DNA of 64,000 nt from Atherinomorus stipes (Eukaryota; Chordata; Actinopteri; Atheriniformes; Atherinidae): positions 558,001 through 622,000 of the forward strand of contig JALJCO010003961.1 in the NCBI GenBank assembly GCA_023101725.1. Reading direction: 5' to 3'. This document shows, in pieces, positions 57,537 through 64,000 of the stretch. The stretch's first letter is position 1. Every line of letters starts with the position of its first letter. The notes below the pieces were generated by a model, which did no database searches, was not told the origin of the DNA, and saw nothing but the letters and a program-made list of their open reading frames with translations. The translations under genes and the position numbers were made by a program.

Positions 57537-58892
57537 TGGCCCTGTGTGAAAAGTGATTGCCCCCCCTATTAAAACATAAATTAACTGTGGTTTATCACAT
57601 CTTTGGAAAGCTGAGTTCAATTTCTATAGCAACACTCAGGCCTGATTACTGTCACACCTGTTCTCAATCAAGAAATCACTTAAATAGGACCTGCCTGATG
57701 AATTTAAGTAGACCAAAAAATCCTCAAAAGCTAGACATCATGCTACGATCCAAAGAAATTCAGGAACAAATGAGAGACAAAGTAACTGAGATCTATCAGT
57801 CTGGAAAAGGTTCCAAAGCCATTTCTTAAGCTTTGGGACTCCAGTGAACCACAGTGAGAGCCATTATCCACAAATGGAGAAAACATGGAACAGTGGTGAA
57901 CCTTCCCAGGAGTGGCCGGCCGACCAAAATTACCCCAAAAGTACCCCAGAACTGCAGGTCTCACATGACTCCACCAAAAAAGAGACTGGGCAAAAATGGA
58001 CTGCGTTCCAAGACCAAAAAAAGAACATAAAGGCTCATCTCAGTTTAGCCAGAAAGCATCTTGATGATCCCCAAGACTTTTGGGAAAATACTCTGTGGAC
58101 TGAAGAGACGAAAGTTGAACTTTTTGGAAGGTGTAGGTCCCATTACATCTGGCATAAAAGTAACACGGCATTTGAGAAAAGGAACATCATGCCATCAGTA
58201 AAATATGGTGGTGGTAGTGTGATGGTCTGGGGCTGTTTTGCTGCTTCAGGACCTGGAAGACTTGCTGTGGTAAATGAAACCATGAATTCTGCTTTTACCA
58301 AAATATTCTGAAGGAGAATGTTCGGCCATCTGTTGGTGACCTCAAGCTGAAGTGCACTTGGGTTCTGCAGCAGGACAATGATCTAAAACACACCAGCAAG
58401 TCCACCACTGAATGGCTTAAGAAAAACAAAATGAAGACTTTGGAGTGGCCTAGTCAAAGTCCCCACCTGAATCCCACTGAGATGCTGTGGCATGACCTTA
58501 AAAAAGCGGTTCATGCTCGAAAACCCTCCAATATGGCTGAACGACAATAATTCTGCAAAGATGAATGGAACAAAATTCCTCCACAGAGCTGTAGAAGACT
58601 CATTGGCAGTTATTACAAACGCTTGATTGCAGTTGTTGCTGCTAAGGGTGGCCCAACCAGTTATTAGGTTTAGGGGGCAATCACTTTTTCACACAGGGCC
58701 ATGTAGGTTTGTATTCCCCCCCTCACCCCCCTCTGAAAATAAAAATCATAATTCAGAAACTACATTTTGTGTTTACTTGTGTTATCTTTGTCTAATATTT
58801 AAATTTGTTTGATGATCTGAAACATATAAGTGTGACAAACATGCAAAAAATAAGAAGTCAGGAAGGGGGCAAACACTTTTTCACACAACTGT
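57537..58892 (+). mobile_element. Tc1-like transposon, second family
   Basis: The 3' end has the complete inverted repeat, ending GGCAAACACTTTTTCACACA then ACTG, and an inner GGGGGCAATCACTTTTTCAC box. The 5' side keeps only the inner box (GTGTGAAAAGTGATTGCCCC at 57544) and has lost the outer part. Between them lies a damaged transposase gene. Confidence 0.85.
57737..58560 (+). pseudogene. Tc1-like transposase, frameshifted
   Basis: It starts near 57737 (MLRSKEIQEQMRDKVTEIYQ, the paired-like DNA-binding domain). A stop near 57829 and frame changes near 57850-57990 follow. The core 57990-58311 has LWTEETKVELFG, where family members usually have Asp at the first catalytic position, so that residue appears changed to Glu. 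SVMVWGCFAASGPGRL is the middle block. After the stop at 58311, VLQQDNDLKHTSKS (second Asp) and WPSQSPHLNPTEMLW (Glu) lie in another frame. Several breaks make it inactive. Confidence 0.85.
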
Positions 58893-59605
58893 AAATAAAG
58901 AATATAAAACAATGCAGATTTTCCAGGTGTGCAGAGTGCTGTGTTTCAGAGTGAACCAATGAGAGAGCAGCCTCAGGTTACCTGATGTTTAAGCTCTCTC
59001 TCTCACACACACACATTTGGCAAGTTATATATTTACACAGCAAGTTATCAGTCAAATACAAGCAATTCTCTTATATGCTGACAGATATTCTACCCGGTAC
59101 AAGCAGGAACATTTTATTAGTAATTGACCCTGATGTATTTTGTAATATCTAATTAATTCATATTTAAAGGTGGTAGCCCTCTTGGTGGGGGTGACGCTCA
59201 GCAGCAACCCGTATTAACAAGCCACCACTGGGAGCCAGCATCATAAACATGGGTAACCAATATGTGAAATACAGGAGGACAAAACACGGGCTGGTGGGGT
59301 TTGAAGGTTTTGTGCATAACCCTTTTGACTGTTTGCAAGCCAGCACAAAAACATAAGAATTAATCTCTTTTAAAATTATTACATTATTAAGCTTGTGTGT
59401 ATTATAGTTTATGTGAAAGTGTTGAAGTAGGAGAAATAATCTAGCTGTAAGAAAAAAAAAATTGCTTTTTCTTATATGGCTTCTTTGATTATTAATAGAA
59501 ACATAAAACCATTATTAAACATTAAATAAAGCGATTCAGTGAACGTGCATGTGTGTATATTTTGATAAGGAAAACTGGATATGTTTGCATTATATGCACC
59601 ATTCA
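58893..59605. other. Non-coding stretch, no gene seen
   Basis: Short frames only. No recognised repeats. Confidence 0.5.
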
Positions 59606-59950
59606 TTAAAGGTAGAGTGTGGAGTTCCTCCCTGTTTCAGTTTGTAAACACTATTCAAACTGAGTGCCCCTCCCCTCTAACCTGACTCCCGCCACCTGGT
59701 ATTTGCAATACCATCTGGGGAGGGAGTTAACCCGATGTCATTTCAAATTAGTCTTTTTTTTCTAAAACTCTTGCATGTGATTGGATAGAAGATCTGTCCG
59801 TCATCTTGACTGACACGCTACTTCAGCCACTCACGTTGAACCGAATGACGCAACCCGTGACGCAACTCAGAGCGACACCAGAGCCACCACGCATAGAGGA
59901 TCGAGTTATCAAAACATGTTATCAAGCTCAAAAAGCTTCAGTCAAACAAC

Positions 59951-60073
59951 ATGGCGGCGGCGGCGACAGCTAGTACGAGCGGTGTACAGTCTGTGAACGA
60001 CTTTTGTCGAATGTGCAAAGAAAACCTCCGGCCAAAACGCCGCCCATCCTTCAAAAGTCCCACCCGCGATTAG
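59951..60073 (+). CDS. Short exon-like ORF in the TTAA element (CxxC motif)
   Basis: ATG 59951 has a good start context (AACATGGCGG) and opens MAAAATASTSGVQSVNDFCR followed by MCKENLRPKRRP, ending at a stop after about 40 codons. FCRMCKENLR looks like the first half of a small zinc-binding module (C-x2-C) that I remember from fish transposon-linked first exons. As it stands it is a truncated fragment with no catalytic part. Confidence 0.45.
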   Translation: MAAAATASTSGVQSVNDFCRMCKENLRPKRRPSFKSPTRD

Positions 60074-60376
60074 TGATTGGCTCCTATTATTCTCTAACCA
60101 TACGAAATCACCTATAACTGTCGCCTTACTCAGATGGAGTGCGTGAGGAAAGGGAACGCCCCCGCGTGTACTTGTTGAACGCACCCAGATGATGTAAATC
60201 AGGTTACCTCCCCTCGGCCTAATGGCTACATCGCTCTTCGGTCCAAGCTTCTCCTTCAAAGCTCGGGTGGGTGAAAATCCAGACCAATATTAACCCTGTG
60301 ACTTGCATCTGCTCCAATCATGAGCTTTTCCCCACACAGCGTCGTGCCCTTAGCGCTGTCATTGGCTGGCGGTATT

Positions 60377-61626
60377 CAGTTACTACCCAAAAAATTAGAG
60401 TGTCCTGAAAAAGTTCATGTATTTCCATAATTCAACTTAAAAGGTGCAATTTACATATTATTCAGAAAAATAATATGTGAATCAATATATTTCAAGCTTT
60501 TGTTTGTTTGGATGTTGTTGATTAGGACTTGCAGCTTAAGAAAACCTCAAATTCAAAAACTTAAAAAATTTGAATACTGTGAAAAGCTCCAGTATTGTAG
60601 GTTCAGAGTGTCACATTCTAATCAGGTAAGTAATCCAAAACACTTCCATAAGTGGCCTGGGCCTTTAAAAAGTCTCTGTCTTGGTTTAGAAGAATTCACA
60701 ATCATGGGGAAGATGCTGATCTGACAGTTGTGCAGAAAACCATCATTGACTCCCTGCACAAGGTGGGAAAGACACAAAAAGTGATAGAAAAGAAGCTGGA
60801 TGTTCTCAGAGTGCTGTCTCAAAGCACATTAATGACCAGTTAAGTAGAAGGAAGAAGTGTGGAAGAAAACGGTGGACAAGCCGGAGGGCTGACAGCAGCC
60901 TGGAGAAGATGGTCAGGAAAGGGCCATTCAAAAGTGTGGAGGACTTCATAACGAATAGATCTGTGAGCTTCATTAAGTCCAGCAGCCCAGGACGGAGGAC
61001 TTAATGCTTGCTTTAGCAGACCAGCTGTATGGGGATGCAGACTTCATCTTCCAGCAAGACTTGGCACTTGCCCACACTGCAAAAACTACTAAATCTTGGT
61101 TCAATAACCATGGATCACCATGCTTGATTGGCCTGCAAACTCACCTGACCTGAACCCCATCAAAAACATGTGGGGCATTGTCAAGAGAAAGCTAAACGGG
61201 AAGAGACCAAAAAATAAAGAAGAGCTCAAGGCTGTGATTGAAGCATGTTTGTCTTCCATAACACCTGAGATATGCCAGAAGCTGGTAGCATCCATGCCAC
61301 GCCGGGTTAAGGCAGTCATTCAAGCAAAAGGGGCCCCAACCAAGTACTAAGTACAGATGCAAGATTTTACTTAAGGAGGCCCAACTTTTTTGTATTTAAA
61401 GCCCTTTTTAAATTGATTTCATGCCATATTCTAATTTTTGAGTTTTGGAATTTGAGATTTTCTTAAGCTGCAAGTCCTAATCAGCAACATCCACACAAAT
61501 AAAAGCTTGAAATATATTGATTTGTATATTATTTGTCTATACAATATGTAAATTGCACCTTTTAACTTGAATTATAGAAATACATGAACTTTTTCACAAT
61601 ATTCTAATTTTTTGGGTAGTACCTGT
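60377..61626 (+). mobile_element. Tc1-like transposon with about 210-bp inverted repeats
   Basis: The left end CAGTTACTACCCAAAAAATT pairs with the right end AATTTTTTGGGTAGTACCTG. The repeats extend inward to about 60590 and 61410 (for example TTGCAGCTTAAGAAAACCTC versus GATTTTCTTAAGCTGCAAGT). TA follows the right end. It shares its sequence with the truncated copy at 44676-45559. Confidence 0.9.
60700..61350 (+). pseudogene. Tc1-like transposase, internally deleted
   Basis: N-terminal DNA-binding pieces (TVVQKTIIDSLHKVGKTQKV, about 60723-60790) are followed by stops. The KGPFKSVEDF-like segment (about 60915) jumps to ADQLYGDADFIFQQD (about 61018), so the region with the first catalytic Asp is missing. 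The intact C-terminal frame 61120-61350 has DWPANSPDLNPIKNMWGIVK, where the catalytic Glu position reads Lys (NPIK), and RRVKAVIQAKGAPTKY at the end. Confidence 0.85.
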
Positions 61627-61806
61627 ACAAGAAACCCCCGGCCCCAAAACAAAGGGTAAAAGTGAATAACAGACAGGGGAAGAGGGAGTTGCAAACAAAC
61701 TCACCACCACAAGAGAGCAGACGCCCAAAGGTGCGGATTGAGATGGATTTCACTTGCAACAGTCTAGCTTTTATTTTCAGGGGGAAACTCCGGACTCTAC
61801 CTTTAA

Positions 61807-64000
61807 GGCCCTTCCATCCCCTATAACACCCTATAGTAACTCTCTGCCTGGATCTTGGCCAACCCAGTTAAAATTTCCTGGATAGGCCACTGTAAATATC
61901 AGGTCCATGGTCCCCAGAGAGGCTAAGCTGCCAGTGGAGCCACACTGCAACCAGACTCGTCTACAGGCGGCTTCTGTGAAAGCATAATGAGAAACTAAAC
62001 CATGGCGAAAGATCAGGAAGCAAGTGAATCTGAAAATAATCAGTGAATGAATGACAGTGGGGGGTGAAAATTTGTTTGGGTTTCATGCTGCATTCAACTT
62101 CTGTCCAGTTACTTAATTTTTCCCCGGTCACTTGTGCATTACAGTCAGTAAACCACAGCAAGGCTCAGGAATCAACACCAGAGAATCAACACCTGTGTGT
62201 GTGCATGTCTGAAACAGCAGGAGCTTTGACATACCAGCAGTTATTTGATGCCCTGGGAATGAGAACAGGTTGAAATTGCTGATGGTTCCTAGAATTCCTT
62301 CTTAGCTTTTTCCACTATTTCTAGTCAACCAGAGCTTTATTTATCTAGCTTTTACTTCTCCCGGTTTGGACCCCAACACAAGGGAAAAAGAGAGCCAACC
62401 GTGCAGACCAGGTCGGTCTGTGTACCTTGCCACCAACATTTTTTCGTGTTGATATTGAAAAACAAAAAACGAGAATCCATTCTATTTCCGATTTTTCATT
62501 TGGGAGGAAGGTTAAAAAAAAAAAAAAGGAAACAAGTCCGTTTGAAAAACGGAAATCGAGAAATGCAAAATGTGCCTATAACTGATTTTCTATTGCAGGT
62601 TTATTTTATTCAAATCTGGAAATAAAATATGGCTGAAATTTATTTCTCAATGTTGCTTTGGCTCAAACCGAGAGAACCTTTTTCTTCTGCTGGTTTTTAA
62701 ACTACACTGTGGTGTGCGGACAGTCACGGGACTTTATTCAGTCACACTTCTATGTTGGGTGACACAAAGATCGACTTTGCAGGTTAACTGCTATGGGGTC
62801 GGTTGCTACTGCATTTTGCCCTGGGGGGTGGGAATGATGGATTCATGCTTTGGATGTTCCGACTGACATTCCAAGAGGGGATTTAATTTTCAAGGCTGCC
62901 TGCTGACCCTGAATGATGAGCTAAATGGGTAACTAATGTGATAACTAACTGGAAAAAATGGGAGAGCTCTCAGTTGTAGCACTTAGTCGGTGGTAAGTTT
63001 CTTGCTTATTCTCTTTCCTATGCTCTCCAAGTATATTTTTGGTAAGCTGGTCCAAGATTGATTATATTAATTTATGTAAAATGATGATGATGCATGGCTA
63101 AAATGCAGCAAAGCGCAGTTGCTCAACATTATTACAACCGGGCGCTTCGCGTTTGTCAGTTGTACAAAACAGGCATCTGATGGGGGCTTATTTTGTCTTC
63201 CTTTAGGTAGAAAATGAGACAACACGTTGTCCCCAGCCTATGTCCGTCCATCTTTGTGTTTGTCTGTGATCCAGAGAAAAGAAGGCAAAAGGAAGATCTG
63301 GAAACGTTTGCAAGAAGACAACAAGTTAACTAGATTTTTCAGTTCTTTTTTCAGTATTTATGAAAGAGTTACAGTGAACAGACTTTTATTTTCCTCCAAA
63401 CAAAAATGGGACATAGGATGGATTTTTGTTTTTTCTATATCAACATTAAAAACAGATGGTGCAAGGACCAGACCAGCAGCATCTGTAACCCTTCTTGGGG
63501 ATGTCAGGATGTGATGGGCATGAAATTTGATCTCATATATGATTGGAGTCACAGTCAAGGATCATTTGAGTCAATGAATACATTTAAATTCTTATCTCTT
63601 ATACATTAGTTATACATTAGCCAACAGCAGCGTTCATTAGGTCATTAGCACATGGCTAATTAGCCTATCAGTGCAAGCATTACTGAAGCAGTTTGCAATC
63701 TTATGGATATTTTATGTCATTCAATGAACACTCACTTTCCTCATATTACTACAGCAGTGGCAAATCACCTACATCACTTCAGCAGTGGGAGACGGCCCCA
63801 TTTCAGGATGAGACAAATCCCACAGCATGAAGTGGATGATGCTAGCTAAAGCATGCTGTGTTCAATGTCATTAGGGAACAAAATGCTGCATTTACGTACC
63901 ATAAGGGAAAAGTTACTGATTGACATAAAATGCTTATTTCAGGGTTTTATTTATTTTAGATGTGGTTGACTTCTGTAATGTAACAGTGATTGAAAACACA
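61807..64000. other. Non-coding stretch, no gene seen
   Basis: Short frames only. ATGATGATG-type simple repeats near 63080. No domain or RNA gene recognised. Confidence 0.5.

Larger units (their letters stand above)
59610..61802. mobile_element. TTAA-flanked DNA transposon, split by a Tc1 element
   Basis: TTAA at 59606-59609 and 61803-61806. The left end AGGTAGAGTGTGGAGTTCCT pairs with the right end GGGAAACTCCGGACTCTACCT. The Tc1 element at 60377-61626 lies inside, so the original element was about 940 bp. It contains a short coding segment at 59951-60073. 5465-5737 is a partial relative. Confidence 0.85.

Overview
The window looks like intergenic or intronic DNA from a ray-finned fish (teleost). 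It is AT-rich, has no operon-like gene packing, and most of what can be identified is transposable elements of kinds typical of teleost genomes: Ty3/gypsy and Gmr1-like LTR elements, an L2-type LINE, three Tc1-type families, hAT and Harbinger MITEs and TTAA-flanked MITEs. No host gene is confidently recognised. Two short open segments (18401-18721, and 53141-53248 with a signal-peptide-like start) are the only host exon candidates, both weak.

Layout. 1-18.4 kb: non-coding DNA with MITEs (2686-3037, 3144-3446, TTAA elements at 5752-6935, 7244-7698 and 12585-12998, hAT MITEs near 9.9, 10.9-11.4 and 15.4 kb) and decayed LINE 3' ends (11470-12476 plus strand; 15780-16270 minus strand). 18791-30338: an 11.5-kb Ty3/gypsy retrotransposon with two 733-bp LTRs that look identical, a CATG target duplication, PBS, gag with zinc knuckle, protease, RT, RNase H, integrase and polypurine tract. 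A 3.57-kb L2 LINE sits inside gag (20493-24066) with a 6-bp target duplication. 30515-31301: hAT-like MITE. 32219-34068: a rearranged Gmr1-like element with integrase upstream of reverse transcriptase and an inverted protease segment, bounded by 5-bp repeats. 34778-40543: a TA-flanked MITE, a TTAA MITE and a decayed Tc1 element carrying a hAT MITE. 41899-44672: a large palindromic transposon made of tandem-repeat arrays, with a THAP-like exon remnant and a nested TTAA MITE, fused to a truncated Tc1 transposase gene (44676-45559). 45.6-64 kb: tRNA-like repeat pair, decayed L2-like LINE on the minus strand, Harbinger-type element (54213-55651), a second Tc1 family (57537-58892), and a TTAA element (59610-61802) split by a Tc1 element (60377-61626).

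How the parts relate. Nesting gives relative ages: the L2 is younger than the gypsy element; the hAT MITE at 40.3 kb is younger than its Tc1 host; the TTAA MITE at 43.3 kb is younger than the palindromic element; the Tc1 at 60.4 kb is younger than the TTAA element it splits. The gypsy reading frame is broken by several one-base indels, nearly all in homopolymer runs, although the LTRs match. This points either to consensus sequencing errors or to a copy mobilised in trans. All coordinates come from reading the sequence; family names rest on motifs and remembered teleost repeat families, not on a database search.
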